DNA of 50,413 nt from HK-STAS-PATE-2 sp046350895 (GTDB taxonomy: Bacteria; Patescibacteriota; Patescibacteriia; 2-12-FULL-60-25), in assembly GCA_046350895.1 (NCBI GenBank), contig JAXLZL010000005.1:1-50413 (forward strand), written 5' to 3'. This document shows positions 41,839 to 50,335 of this stretch, piece by piece. The notes below the pieces were generated by a model. That model worked only from the letters and a program-made list of their open reading frames with translations. It had not been told where the DNA came from and did no database searches. The position numbers and the translations under genes were made by a program. The number at the start of each line of letters is the position of its first letter. Position 1 is the first letter of the stretch.

Positions 41839-42767
41839 ACGATGCGGTCTTCAAAATAACGAACGACGGCAATGTCCCGCCATTCAACGGGATTGACCCT
41901 ACCATGGGCCAAATCCTCAAGCAAACACGCCATGGGGTTTGCCCCTGCCAACGCCGTAATGGTCACCGCACCAGACAGGCGAGGATTCATTTCAAGCAGC
42001 ATCGGTACACCATTCGCGTCTTGCTTCCATTGGACACAGACGGGGCCGTGACAAGGCAAAAGCGCCAATAACGCCTCAGTGCGTTTCATTACTTCAGTTT
42101 CATGTACCGTCTTACCTTTTGACGAAATACCACCCGACATCTGCAAGCGCTCACGCGGGACGACATAGGCCGTAGCCCCTGCCGCATCAATATAGGCGTC
42201 AACCGTCCATTCTTTGCCCGGCAGCGGCTCCATCACGATCCATGAGGCAGCATCAGGCTGCTTGGCAATAAGAGCGAGCTCAGATGCCGTAATCAAGCGA
42301 CAACCGCGCGAGCCACGACCAAAAGCCGGCTTCAAGAAGTACGTCTCCGCCTCCCAATCTACCTTATCAGCCGTTGCCCATTTACCCATCAGAGCCGGCG
42401 CTTCTGCCGTCACAAAACGATAAAACTCGCGCTTGTCATGACAGCGCTCAATGGTTTCTTGGGCAGACAGAACGATGGCGATGTCTACGCCTTGCAAGGC
42501 TTCGCGAATCATCACCAATTCTTCAGAGACCGTTGGTAAAATAGTATCGATGTGCCAACGCTGAATCAGCTCCAGCATCGAAGCTTTATAAGCCTCTGGA
42601 TTATCGCAACGCGCAGACAAGGCGAACTCTTTGCAGAAAAACTGTCCGGCCGCCATCGGATCGATGTCAGTACCAAAAACTTCAGCCCCTTCTGGCAAGG
42701 CAGAGAGGAGTTTTAAGGCATTGATGCCGGCAGGGCCTCCGGCACCGGTTACGAGAATGCGTTTCAT
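41835..42767 (-). CDS. ATP-grasp enzyme (carbamoyl-phosphate-synthase-like fold)
   Basis: 310 aa. N-terminal ILVTGAGGPAGINALKLL, then the ATP-grasp domain with ETYFLKPAFGRGSRGCRLI (nucleotide-binding loop) and VLLEMNPRLSGA-like metal ligands (PMLLEMNPRLSGAV). It ligates a carboxylate to an amine or other nucleophile at the cost of ATP. In glycan loci such enzymes attach amino acids or other acids to amino sugars. Substrate not predictable. Confidence 0.87.
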   Translation of the reverse strand: MKRILVTGAGGPAGINALKLLSALPEGAEVFGTDIDPMAAGQFFCKEFALSARCDNPEAYKASMLELIQRWHIDTILPTVSEELVMIREALQGVDIAIVLSAQETIERCHDKREFYRFVTAEAPALMGKWATADKVDWEAETYFLKPAFGRGSRGCRLITASELALIAKQPDAASWIVMEPLPGKEWTVDAYIDAAGATAYVVPRERLQMSGGISSKGKTVHETEVMKRTEALLALLPCHGPVCVQWKQDANGVPMLLEMNPRLSGAVTITALAGANPMACLLEDLAHGRVNPVEWRDIAVVRYFEDRIV

Positions 42768-42771
42768 AAGG

Positions 42772-43860
42772 TTAAAGATAGCGTTGGTAAAAATTCATCA
42801 AGTCACCTTTACGGGCATCATACGACCAATTTTGCGCCTCGGTAATGCCATTGGCCGCCAGGGCATCACGATAGGCTTGGTCTTCGCAAAGTTTCTTTGT
42901 ACCTTGGTAAAGACCTTCTTCATCACCCACGGCATACACCAAGCCTTCTTTTTCATGGCGAATCGCTTCACCGGCACAACCCGTATCCGTGGTAACCACC
43001 GGGCAACCGCAGGCGATGGACTCAATCATCGGCATCCCCCACCCCTCCCATGGCGCCGTATGCACAAGGGCAATGGATGAACGATACCAATGGGTTAAGG
43101 TCCCAGCATTCACATTGCCCAAAAATCTCGCGCGGTCAGATAATCCGGCTTTGGCAAACACTTCGCGCATCGCGTCCATTAAGACACCCTCGCCCGCGAT
43201 GACGGCATTCACCGTCGGATCATCCTTCATCACGCGCGCGGCCACGCGACAAAACAGCAACGGATCTTTTTCCTCGATCAAACGTCCGACGAAAAAGAGA
43301 TTGCGCTTATTCGCTTCGCTTGAACCTTGCGCAGAAAAGGTTGATAGATCGGTACAAATAGGCAAAGACAAGACATGGGAAGCATCAATGCCATAGCGCG
43401 GCACAATGTCATCCTTGATTCTGGCGCTCACCACGCGGATTGCTGTGGCCCGTTTTAGCAACGCTTTGCCAAGTGCGTTCAACACGACATTCAAGCGGCG
43501 CTGCTTGATCCAGAGCGGATTATCAAGATAATCGCCATGCAATTGCACAAAAAACGGGATGGATTTTTTCTTCGCCAAAAACCAGCCGAGCAAGCCCGTG
43601 AACAAGACGTCTTGCGTCGTGACGAAGCGATAGTCGGTCATATCGCTAAAGGCCATGCGATAACCTCGCCACAACGAAGAAAACTTATTCGTGCCCCCGG
43701 TGGCAATCAGGCGAATGCCGTCAACCGTTTTTTCACCTTGGACCTTGTCGGTCAAAATCCATACCGTCACCTCATGGCCTTCAAAATAGCCTTTTTGGCG
43801 GGCAACCAAATCCTCCGCCATAAAGAGGCGGTGATCGGTGCTGATCATGAGGAGTTTCAT
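42772..43860 (-). CDS. GT4 family glycosyltransferase
   Basis: 362 aa. N-terminal domain with DVLFTGLLGWFLAKKK; C-terminal NLFFVGRLIEEKDPLLFCRV; donor motif APWEGWGMPMIESIACGCPVV with both glutamates. It lies 4 nt upstream of the ATP-grasp gene in the same operon. Its linker is short, without the insertion seen in the GT4 genes at 44474 and 45588. Confidence 0.92.
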   Translation of the reverse strand: MKLLMISTDHRLFMAEDLVARQKGYFEGHEVTVWILTDKVQGEKTVDGIRLIATGGTNKFSSLWRGYRMAFSDMTDYRFVTTQDVLFTGLLGWFLAKKKSIPFFVQLHGDYLDNPLWIKQRRLNVVLNALGKALLKRATAIRVVSARIKDDIVPRYGIDASHVLSLPICTDLSTFSAQGSSEANKRNLFFVGRLIEEKDPLLFCRVAARVMKDDPTVNAVIAGEGVLMDAMREVFAKAGLSDRARFLGNVNAGTLTHWYRSSIALVHTAPWEGWGMPMIESIACGCPVVTTDTGCAGEAIRHEKEGLVYAVGDEEGLYQGTKKLCEDQAYRDALAANGITEAQNWSYDARKGDLMNFYQRYL

Positions 43861-43866
43861 AAGCGG

Positions 43867-44469
43867 TTATTTGGTATAAAGCGCACTGTAAAAAGCAGTA
43901 GTCGTTTTTTGCTCGGTAGCAAAAAGCTTGTCCAACATCATTGCCGTCACGTTCAAAACACCGCGCAATACCGCTTGCCCCGGCAAGAAAAAGGACATCG
44001 CCATAAACCAACCGCCATGTTTCACGAGCTTGGTGGATGAAAACGGTTTGCCAACCATCTCAAGCGTATCACCAAAGAAACGCCAATAGTCTGGGTAGGC
44101 ACCGAATCCTTTGCGTGCATGATACGGGTAGGTCGAAGGCACCTGTAAAAACAAGACGCCGCCCGGTTTTAAGATGCGATACATCTCTTTCATCGCCAAA
44201 CCAGGGTCTTGCACATGTTCAAGCACCGACCGACAGATGATGGCGTCTACACTAGCCTCTTCAAGCGGGATCGCATGAATGTCACCAACGATGTCCGGCG
44301 AATAATCGGCAGATACGTCCATGGTCTCATAACGCGTATTCGCAAATAACGTTTCGTATTGCTTCATACCCTTTTGAAAACGCGAACCGCCGCCGACATC
44401 CAAAACACGGCCGCGTTTGGCGATCTCTTGCATGCATTCGCTTTCAAATTGTTGGAATGGGAGTTTCAT
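43867..44469 (-). CDS. SAM-dependent methyltransferase (type 11)
   Basis: 200 aa from the ATG at 44469. RVLDVGGGSRFQKGM (motif I), AIICRSVLEHVQDPGLAMKE and RILKPGGVLFLQVPSTYPYH are type-11 blocks. The longer frame to 44670 overlaps the neighbouring GT4 gene and starts with a cysteine-rich non-family segment, so it is rejected. It is 4 nt from the GT4 gene; the target is unknown. Confidence 0.85.
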   Translation of the reverse strand: MKLPFQQFESECMQEIAKRGRVLDVGGGSRFQKGMKQYETLFANTRYETMDVSADYSPDIVGDIHAIPLEEASVDAIICRSVLEHVQDPGLAMKEMYRILKPGGVLFLQVPSTYPYHARKGFGAYPDYWRFFGDTLEMVGKPFSSTKLVKHGGWFMAMSFFLPGQAVLRGVLNVTAMMLDKLFATEQKTTTAFYSALYTK

Positions 44470-44473
44470 AGGA

Positions 44474-45586
44474 TTATGCGTTTTGTTCGAGTAGTTGCTG
44501 CGTCGCTTTTGCCATGTCCTCAAATCGCCATGAGGTTGCCCTTGGCGCGATGGTGGATTTCTTTTGCATCCCTGTAATCGCTTGCACCCAGGTATCGCGT
44601 TCAAGATATGGCAGGACCGTGACAAGATCACCGAATTGTTCGACCGTTTCAGGATTGCCGCCCTTATCACTTACGAGGCATGGGACTCCGAGCGAGGCGG
44701 CTTCAGCAACGACATGCGGATACCCCTCATAACCCGAGTCCAAAAGAAAAACATCGCTCATCGCGTATTGCTCGGCCATCTGGGCGCGCGTGAGGGCGCC
44801 GCGATAGGTGATGCGCTCTTTGGCTGGTGAAGTATCGATCAGCTCTTTCCAGAGCTCGGCATCGGGTCCTGTACCGGCGATGACCAAGTGATGCGTTTCT
44901 GGCATTGAAGCCCACCATTCAATCAATTCTTTCACACCCTTCCATGGCACGGCACGGGCCGCAGTAAAACAAACAACCTCATCCCCTTTTTCACGAAGTG
45001 AAAGAGGTGCCGAGCCCAGCGAGGCGGAGAAAGCTGGCAATGGCTCTTGCGCATTCAAAATCACTTCAATCTTTGCCGTTGCCACACCCCAACGCTCAAC
45101 CACCGTTTTCAAATAACGGCTTGGCGTAATGATGCGTTTAGCCCGTTTTGCCGTCCAACGCTCAATCACCTCCATCAAACGGATACCGCCTTTATGGGTT
45201 TTTGTTAAAAACTCATCAAGTAACGCTTTTTCGCCTTGTTGTTGCGCCTGCTCCCAAGCATAGTCCCCCACGATCTTCATCACGGTCGGTTTGCCTGCCA
45301 ACATGGCACCAATGGTGCCCGGCAACCCTTCAGAAACGGGGCCTTGAAGGTATACAATGTCGGCTTTTTTTGCCGCATGATAAACGGCCTTTGCGTATCG
45401 CCAATAGCGCGACAAAACATTGCCTGCGCGCAAAACACGAATGACATCATCCCCCTCTTTGCCGCTATAACAAATGACTTGCACGTCATGCCCTTGCTCT
45501 TTGAGCCATACCGAAAGCGCCTGCGTATAACTCGCAGGACCACCCGTATCCGGCGGATAAATACCGGTAGCAAGAACAATGCGCAT
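44474..45586 (-). CDS. GT4 glycosyltransferase with an in-frame palindromic-element insertion
   Basis: 370 aa. N-terminal LATGIYPPDTGGPASYTQAL; C-terminal domain DEVVCFTAARAVPWKGVKEL; donor motif DSGYEGYPHVVAEAASLGVP with both glutamates. Between the two domains lies an additional peptide, FSASLGSAPLSLREKGD (17 residues), encoded by a 55-bp element that also occurs in intergenic DNA at 47.6-47.75 kb and 50.15-50.3 kb. The insertion keeps the frame and falls in the inter-domain linker, where it should be tolerated. Gene order and spacing place it in the glycan operon. Confidence 0.9.
   Translation of the reverse strand: MRIVLATGIYPPDTGGPASYTQALSVWLKEQGHDVQVICYSGKEGDDVIRVLRAGNVLSRYWRYAKAVYHAAKKADIVYLQGPVSEGLPGTIGAMLAGKPTVMKIVGDYAWEQAQQQGEKALLDEFLTKTHKGGIRLMEVIERWTAKRAKRIITPSRYLKTVVERWGVATAKIEVILNAQEPLPAFSASLGSAPLSLREKGDEVVCFTAARAVPWKGVKELIEWWASMPETHHLVIAGTGPDAELWKELIDTSPAKERITYRGALTRAQMAEQYAMSDVFLLDSGYEGYPHVVAEAASLGVPCLVSDKGGNPETVEQFGDLVTVLPYLERDTWVQAITGMQKKSTIAPRATSWRFEDMAKATQQLLEQNA
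44981..45035 (+). repeat. palindromic element copy A, inside a coding sequence
   Basis: Its first 29 bases are identical to copy E (50241-50269). The core is the palindrome TTTCAC-GAA-GTGAAA, followed by a GC-rich part and a shared CGGAGAAAG end. It is a single half-element; its reverse complement is translated in frame. Confidence 0.9.
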
Positions 45587-45587
45587 A

Positions 45588-46708
45588 TCAAATGTGTTGG
45601 ATCATGCCATGAATGTCATTGGCGATCACATCCAATCATACCCGGTGCGTGCCAATTGCCCACCTTGTTGGACGAGCTTCTTTAACCCAGGCTCGGATTG
45701 GATTCGTGAAACTGCCGCGGCAATCGAGGCAGGATCACGCGGTTGGCAAAAAAGACCCGTCTCACCATCGGTGAGAAAATCCGGGATGCCGCCTACGGGC
45801 GTACCAATGATTGGTAAGCCGGCAGCCATCGCCTCTAAGAACGAATTACCCAATCCTTCAGACAATGATGGTCGGCAAAACACATCACACGCCTGCAAAA
45901 TCGCCGGTAACTCAGCATGGGTCTTTGTACCCATAAATAGCACGCGCTCGGTTACACCGAGATCGTTCGCGAGCTTCACGAGCATTTCACGGTCTTCACC
46001 ATCACCCACAACAACCAGTTTCACTTTCTCAGCTAACGATGGTAGAGCACGAATAATGTCATCCGTCGCATTCTTTAAAACGAGTCGTGAAGCCGTCACG
46101 ATCAAAAAATCTTCAGAGTCCCCTTCTTTCCCAAAGAAGTGGCCGGGGGATGATTCTGAGTGAGTAGCAAAGGCTTGCACATCCACGCCATTCGGTATCA
46201 CCTTGGGTGCGCCTTTGAAACCCATTCTTACCGACCAATCGGCAAGAAAACGACTAATCGCCTGCACGGCGTTGGCGCGAATAAAAATCCGTTTGAAAAA
46301 AGAGTGAAAAATACCCACGCGCTTTTCGATATAGTCGAGCGGATCCCCTTCTTGCAAGGTCAAAAGCATCTTGGTTTTAGGACGAAGCCACGTATAAACC
46401 AAAGCCGTAAAACCACCATAACTCGCCATCAAGGCCCAGATCGCTTGCACGTCTTCTGGTTTGGCAATTTGCAAAGCGCGCCAAGAACCCAAGAAAGGCA
46501 AAAGATATTTGTCCAAGGGGTAACCGAATCCGCAACGGTGTACCGTCACATTACCGATCTTTTCGGTATCCGCCAGACCGGGCTTAATTTTGGCCGTGAT
46601 TAAGTGAAAATCGAAATCAGTGATGCGGTTCGTCACTTCGCGTATCGCCACTTCAGCGCCCCCAATAAGCGGAAAGTATGCCGTCGAAAAAATCAGTACC
46701 TTTTTCAT
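45588..46708 (-). CDS. GT4 glycosyltransferase, C-terminus probably frameshifted
   Basis: 360 aa as it stands (stop at 45626). N-terminal FSTAYFPLIGGAEVAIREV; C-terminal DFLIVTASRLVLKNATDDII; donor motif PSLSEGLGNSFLEAMAAGLP with both glutamates. The frame ends GYDWM, shorter than GT4 relatives, which usually end with a W-plus-helix. Adding one base at the CC at 45632-45633 gives YDWDVIANDIHGMIQHI and a TGA at 45588, which also removes the otherwise odd 39-nt gap before the next gene. An inter-domain insert (HSESSPGHFFGKEGDSED) coincides with a palindrome at 46111-46161. Confidence 0.88.
46111..46161. repeat. nested palindrome inside a GT4 gene, possible diverged element
   Basis: CTTCTTT-ccc-AAAGAAG sits inside CCCC/GGGG and TCAGA/TCTGA arms. 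On the minus strand, the stretch around CACTTCTTT...AAGAAGGGGA resembles the equivalent stretch of copy A, and it lies at the same inter-domain site. Homology is not certain. Confidence 0.45.
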
Positions 46709-46709
46709 A

Positions 46710-47564
46710 CTATTTCAGCGAAGCGATATAAGCCGGCAATGCGTTTTTTGGACTCCAACCCAATTCAAGCGTGGCGCGGCGGATATCAACGCCCGAGGTC
46801 ATGCGGTTGCCAGGGCGTTCAGGCAAGTACTCGATATCACCGCCAAACATCTGTGCCACTTCAAGGATCGAATACGAATCAGGGTGGCCAAGGCCGTATT
46901 CATCACCTTCGCCGCGCTCACCGACTAACATGAGCCCGTCCACAATGTCGTTAACGTGGGTGAAGTTGCGGCGCTGGGTGCCGGGCAAGCGCACCTGCAA
47001 AGGCAAACCCTTTTTGGTACGGTCGGCAAAAATCGCTACCAAGGTACCTGTGTTAACGTCAGCGCGTTCACGTGGGCCATAGACATTATAAAAATAGGTG
47101 ATGGCATACTTGATGCCGAACCAGTCGGCATAGCGCTGCACGAGGTTGGTATTGGTCGCCTTTGTCCATGCATAAGGACTCTGGTCACGACCAATGCCGG
47201 CATCGGCAAACTTCGTCGAAGAGCCGGCATAAATGAGCTTGGCGCCATTGGCGCGGACAAACTCCAATACGGCCTGGGTGCCAACCATGTTTGAAGCAAA
47301 GACTTTTTGCACGTCATTAAAGCTTTGTTCGACGCGAGCGTATTCGCCCAAGTGGTAAACAAGGTCTATCTGCTCTGGCACCAAGGTCGCGATATCGCGC
47401 GTATGACCCTCGCGATAATCAACTCCAGCAATATGGTTGTCTTTTGACCCCGCCGAATAATCATCCAATGAAATAACCGTATACCCATCGGCCAATAAAC
47501 GCTCGCACAAATGCGACCCGATAAAACCGGCCCCGCCCGTCACCAGCACGCGTTTGGACGTCAT
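46710..47564 (-). CDS. NAD-dependent sugar epimerase (GalE/WbpP-like)
   Basis: 284 aa, shorter than most of the family (310-340). TGGAGFIGSHL binds NAD; SPYAWTKATN holds the catalytic Y-x3-K; ITYFYNVYGPRERAD and VNDIVDGLML follow the family. It is first in the minus-strand glycan operon, 1 nt ahead of the GT4 gene. Likely a UDP-hexose or UDP-HexNAc 4-epimerase. No TANNNT box with 6-nt spacing is seen; TAGGGT lies 12 nt upstream. Confidence 0.87.
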   Translation of the reverse strand: MTSKRVLVTGGAGFIGSHLCERLLADGYTVISLDDYSAGSKDNHIAGVDYREGHTRDIATLVPEQIDLVYHLGEYARVEQSFNDVQKVFASNMVGTQAVLEFVRANGAKLIYAGSSTKFADAGIGRDQSPYAWTKATNTNLVQRYADWFGIKYAITYFYNVYGPRERADVNTGTLVAIFADRTKKGLPLQVRLPGTQRRNFTHVNDIVDGLMLVGERGEGDEYGLGHPDSYSILEVAQMFGGDIEYLPERPGNRMTSGVDIRRATLELGWSPKNALPAYIASLK

Positions 47565-47572
47565 AAGAATGA

Positions 47573-47599
47573 CAAAACCCTAGCATTTGGTGCTAGGGT
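47573..47599 (-). terminator. hairpin after the ligase gene, ahead of the epimerase gene
   Basis: ACCCTAGCA pairs with TGCTAGGGT (47577-47585 with 47591-47599, loop 5 nt), followed on the minus strand by TTTTG. It may terminate the ligase transcript, or attenuate a transcript that starts in the upstream AT-rich core. Confidence 0.7.
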
Positions 47600-47610
47600 C
47601 GTCCAACACT

Positions 47611-47751
47611 TTCTCCGCCTTCGCTTTGCTTGGCACCTCTTTCACTTCGTGAACGAGGAGATGAGGATTTTATAACAATATATTCAGTTTCCACATCTCC
47701 CTGTTCACGAAGTGAAAAGGGACACCCCAGCGAAGCGCAGGGAGGGTAAAG
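47611..47751. repeat. 141-bp inverted pair of palindromic elements (copies B and C)
   Basis: Copy B (47611-47662, minus) and copy C (47695-47751, plus) point away from a 32-nt AT-rich core (47663-47694). Both begin ATCTCC at the core, contain TTCACGAAGTGAA and end in a purine-rich AAAG. B shares TTCACGAAGTGAAAGAGGTG with copy A. The pair ends 3 nt before the stop codon of the ligase gene. The core holds TGTTATAAAAT on the minus strand, a possible promoter for the epimerase operon. Confidence 0.85.
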
Positions 47752-47753
47752 TC

Positions 47754-50099
47754 TTATTTTCTTGGGCCTTTATAGGTGCCTGTTGCGATTTGGGTCGTCG
47801 GCGTCACCGCTTGGACCGTTGAGCTCGGTGCCGGAGCTTGGGTGGTCGTGGTGGCCGCCGGAGCCGTCAGAATCTTGGTGTATTCAGCCAAGGTAGCCGG
47901 TTCGAGCTGCTTGGCAGCTTCTAAGAAAGCGTCACGCCATGTGTCTTTTTTGGCCTGATTGAAGCGGGCCACGATTTGGGCGTATTCTGCCGCCGACAAG
48001 CGCGGGAAGTAGTCGGTATCGCTCAACTTGGTGGTAAATCGCTTAAAGACTTCTTCATTGCCAGACACGATCAAGGCGTCCGTCAAAACACTGAGCTCAC
48101 GGCCACTCTGAAAGCGATAAGGGTAAGAGAGCGTCTGAGACTTCATAAGGGCATCCACACCGCCCTGTACGTCTTTTTTATCGTAGAGCAATGAGAGACC
48201 GTAGTTCCAGAACGGCTCGCCGGCATCAGGGTCAAAGGTCGTCACGTTTTTGAGAACGGCAAGCGCATCATCGACGCGGCCGGCCATCAGATATAAGCGA
48301 GCCAAACTGAAGTGCAATTGCTGGCGCATTGGGCTCAGCTTGATCGCTTCTTGATACTGTTCAAGCGATACCTGACCCTCTGAAGACGCGCCAACGAAAG
48401 CCTCTTGGGCCAAGCGTGCGAGAATGAAGCGAGGGTGGGTATTTTTTGGATGGCGGGCGATTTCTTCAAGTCCGAGCGTTTTGGCCAATTGGTAACCGTC
48501 CTGCCAAATCGGTGATTTGACCGCACCAGGTTGGGAGCCCGCAATTGAGATCAGATTACGCGAGAGCAAGAATGACTGCTCGTCGATATAAGGCGTCCAA
48601 CCAAAGTCTTCTGCCTCTTTGGCAAGATTGATGCCCATCTGCGGATTCGAATTAATGACGGCATTTGACTTGAGGGCGATCATCGAGATTCTGAATGGCA
48701 TGATCGAACAGGTCCATACAATGAAGATGGCAATAACCGTGGCAAGCACATAGGTATTCCATGGCGCCTCGTGACGGCCTGCAGCCTCTTCTTTTAGTTC
48801 TTCTTTGGATTTTTCTCCAACAAAGTCACCATGAGTAGCCCCGACAACAAGAGCAAACAATAAGTAACTCATGGTGAAACCAGCTGGATGGTCAAACACG
48901 AACAGGTTTTGCACAAAGTAAGCGATTGGCAACGAGAACAACATGGCCGCGATCGGCAAGTCGATCCAACCTTTTTTAAAGGCGCGATAGGACGAGTAGA
49001 AGATCGCCAAGTAAATCGCGATAAAACCAATGAAGCCAAAGATACCGGTCATTGAAAGCACGTCGAGCACCGTATTATGCGCACGGTCAAACCACGTCTC
49101 ATATTGACCGAAGCGCAGTGACTGGGGGTTGTAATGCTGGTTAAAAATGATATGGAAGTTATCAAAACCCCAACCCGTCAATGGACGTTCTTTGAAACCT
49201 TTCCAGGCAATGTCCCAAGCGATGAGACGCGTCGTGACCGAGGCATTAAAATCAACCAGGCGATACAATGGTGACTCTTTGATCACTGGGACTTCTTTCA
49301 CGAGATACAAACCGCCATAACCCAAAACCAAGGCTGCCAAACCGCCAAAAACGGCGAGTTTGTGCTTTTTGTTTTTTGAAAAGACACCGACATAACAAGC
49401 AAAAGCCAAAAGACCAACAGCCAAGCCCAACAAGGCGCCGCGCGATTGAGCCAAGAAGAACGCGATGGTCGCAAGGACGGCGATAAAGCCATAGGCCCAC
49501 TTCCAGCCTTTTACGGTCTCCTTCCACCACAACAATCCCAAGAAGAACAAGTTAAAAATCTGATATGCCGCCATGTAAATCGGATTGTCTACCAAGCCAC
49601 CAACGCGAGGACCGGCAGGAAACATCAGCAAGTTCGGATTCAACTTTTGCAACATGGCTACGATCGCCATGAAGCCCGCGATGCATACCTCAAAACGCAA
49701 AAGCTTCTTCCATTCGTCCCAGGTGCGCATGACACCCGTCATCATGATGAACCACGCCAAGAAATGCATCAGCTGAAACAACCCGTTCATACGTTCTTGA
49801 TTGCCCCACCAGGCACGCATCGGATCAACGGCAAAGACAACAGACAACGCTACGGCGGCAAAATACCAAAGCACAGCGCCCGTTAAGATATGCTTTTTAG
49901 GACGATACGTCGGCTCCATCCATGCCAAGGCTAAGTAGGCCGGGAAGGTGAGTCCGATCAATACCTGAAGGTAGATGATTTTCGAAAAAACGAACGGAAA
50001 AATAACAACCGGGATAAACATCGGAGGCACGAGCAAGCCCCCGTAGACACCAATAAGCGTAATCGCTTTAAAGAACTTAATGGCAGATGCGCGGTTCAT
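47754..50099 (-). CDS. O-antigen-ligase-family protein with TPR-like C-terminus
   Basis: 781 aa from the ATG at 50099. About twelve membrane helices; the ligase (Wzy_C) signature is the outer loop GWGFDNFHIIF...WFDRAHNTVLDVLSM, with GALLGLAVGLLAF earlier. From about residue 490 the protein is outside the membrane and contains TPR-like helices (QLHFSLARLYLMAGRVDDAL) and ends in a threonine/proline-rich tail. It would polymerise repeat units or transfer glycan to lipid or protein. The longer frame to 50213 translates through copy D of the palindromic element and is rejected. The gene is bracketed by the two inverted element pairs. Confidence 0.9.
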   Translation of the reverse strand: MNRASAIKFFKAITLIGVYGGLLVPPMFIPVVIFPFVFSKIIYLQVLIGLTFPAYLALAWMEPTYRPKKHILTGAVLWYFAAVALSVVFAVDPMRAWWGNQERMNGLFQLMHFLAWFIMMTGVMRTWDEWKKLLRFEVCIAGFMAIVAMLQKLNPNLLMFPAGPRVGGLVDNPIYMAAYQIFNLFFLGLLWWKETVKGWKWAYGFIAVLATIAFFLAQSRGALLGLAVGLLAFACYVGVFSKNKKHKLAVFGGLAALVLGYGGLYLVKEVPVIKESPLYRLVDFNASVTTRLIAWDIAWKGFKERPLTGWGFDNFHIIFNQHYNPQSLRFGQYETWFDRAHNTVLDVLSMTGIFGFIGFIAIYLAIFYSSYRAFKKGWIDLPIAAMLFSLPIAYFVQNLFVFDHPAGFTMSYLLFALVVGATHGDFVGEKSKEELKEEAAGRHEAPWNTYVLATVIAIFIVWTCSIMPFRISMIALKSNAVINSNPQMGINLAKEAEDFGWTPYIDEQSFLLSRNLISIAGSQPGAVKSPIWQDGYQLAKTLGLEEIARHPKNTHPRFILARLAQEAFVGASSEGQVSLEQYQEAIKLSPMRQQLHFSLARLYLMAGRVDDALAVLKNVTTFDPDAGEPFWNYGLSLLYDKKDVQGGVDALMKSQTLSYPYRFQSGRELSVLTDALIVSGNEEVFKRFTTKLSDTDYFPRLSAAEYAQIVARFNQAKKDTWRDAFLEAAKQLEPATLAEYTKILTAPAATTTTQAPAPSSTVQAVTPTTQIATGTYKGPRK

Positions 50100-50335
50100 A
50101 ATGTGGCATAGGATACACCGACCACCTAATGGCTGCCAGAGGTGAGGCTTTTCCCTCCCCCTACGCTTTGCTTCGGGGGCGTCCCTTTTCACATTCGTGA
50201 AAAGGGAGATCACGATTTAATACAATGTTTTTTAATCGATATCCCCTTTTTCACGAAGTGAAAGAGGTGGACGCCGCAGGCGGACGGAGAAAGCCCTCTT
50301 GACGGCTTTGTTTAAAAAGTAAACGGGGTAGATAC
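50100..50335. other. intergenic region upstream of the ligase gene
   Basis: 236 bp without a supported gene. It holds the D/E element pair and its AT-rich core, which may carry promoters for the ligase gene (minus) and the partial gene at 50336 (plus). No other signal is seen. Confidence 0.6.
50149..50294. repeat. 146-bp inverted pair of palindromic elements (copies D and E)
   Basis: Copy D (50149-50210, minus) and copy E (50241-50294, plus) point away from a 30-nt AT-rich core (50211-50240) that contains TACAAT on the plus strand. Reading outward, D has ATCTCCCTTTTCACGAATG and E has ATCCCCTTTTTCACGAAGTG; both continue to GGACGCC. The arrangement is the same as that of B and C. Confidence 0.88.

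Noticed and set aside
47611..47751. CRISPR array
   Set aside because: There are only two units, in inverted orientation, with no regular direct repeats or spacers.
50100..50213. 38-residue N-terminal extension of the ligase protein
   Set aside because: It is a translation of palindromic copy D and lies ahead of the hydrophobic start typical of the family; the ATG at 50099 fits better.
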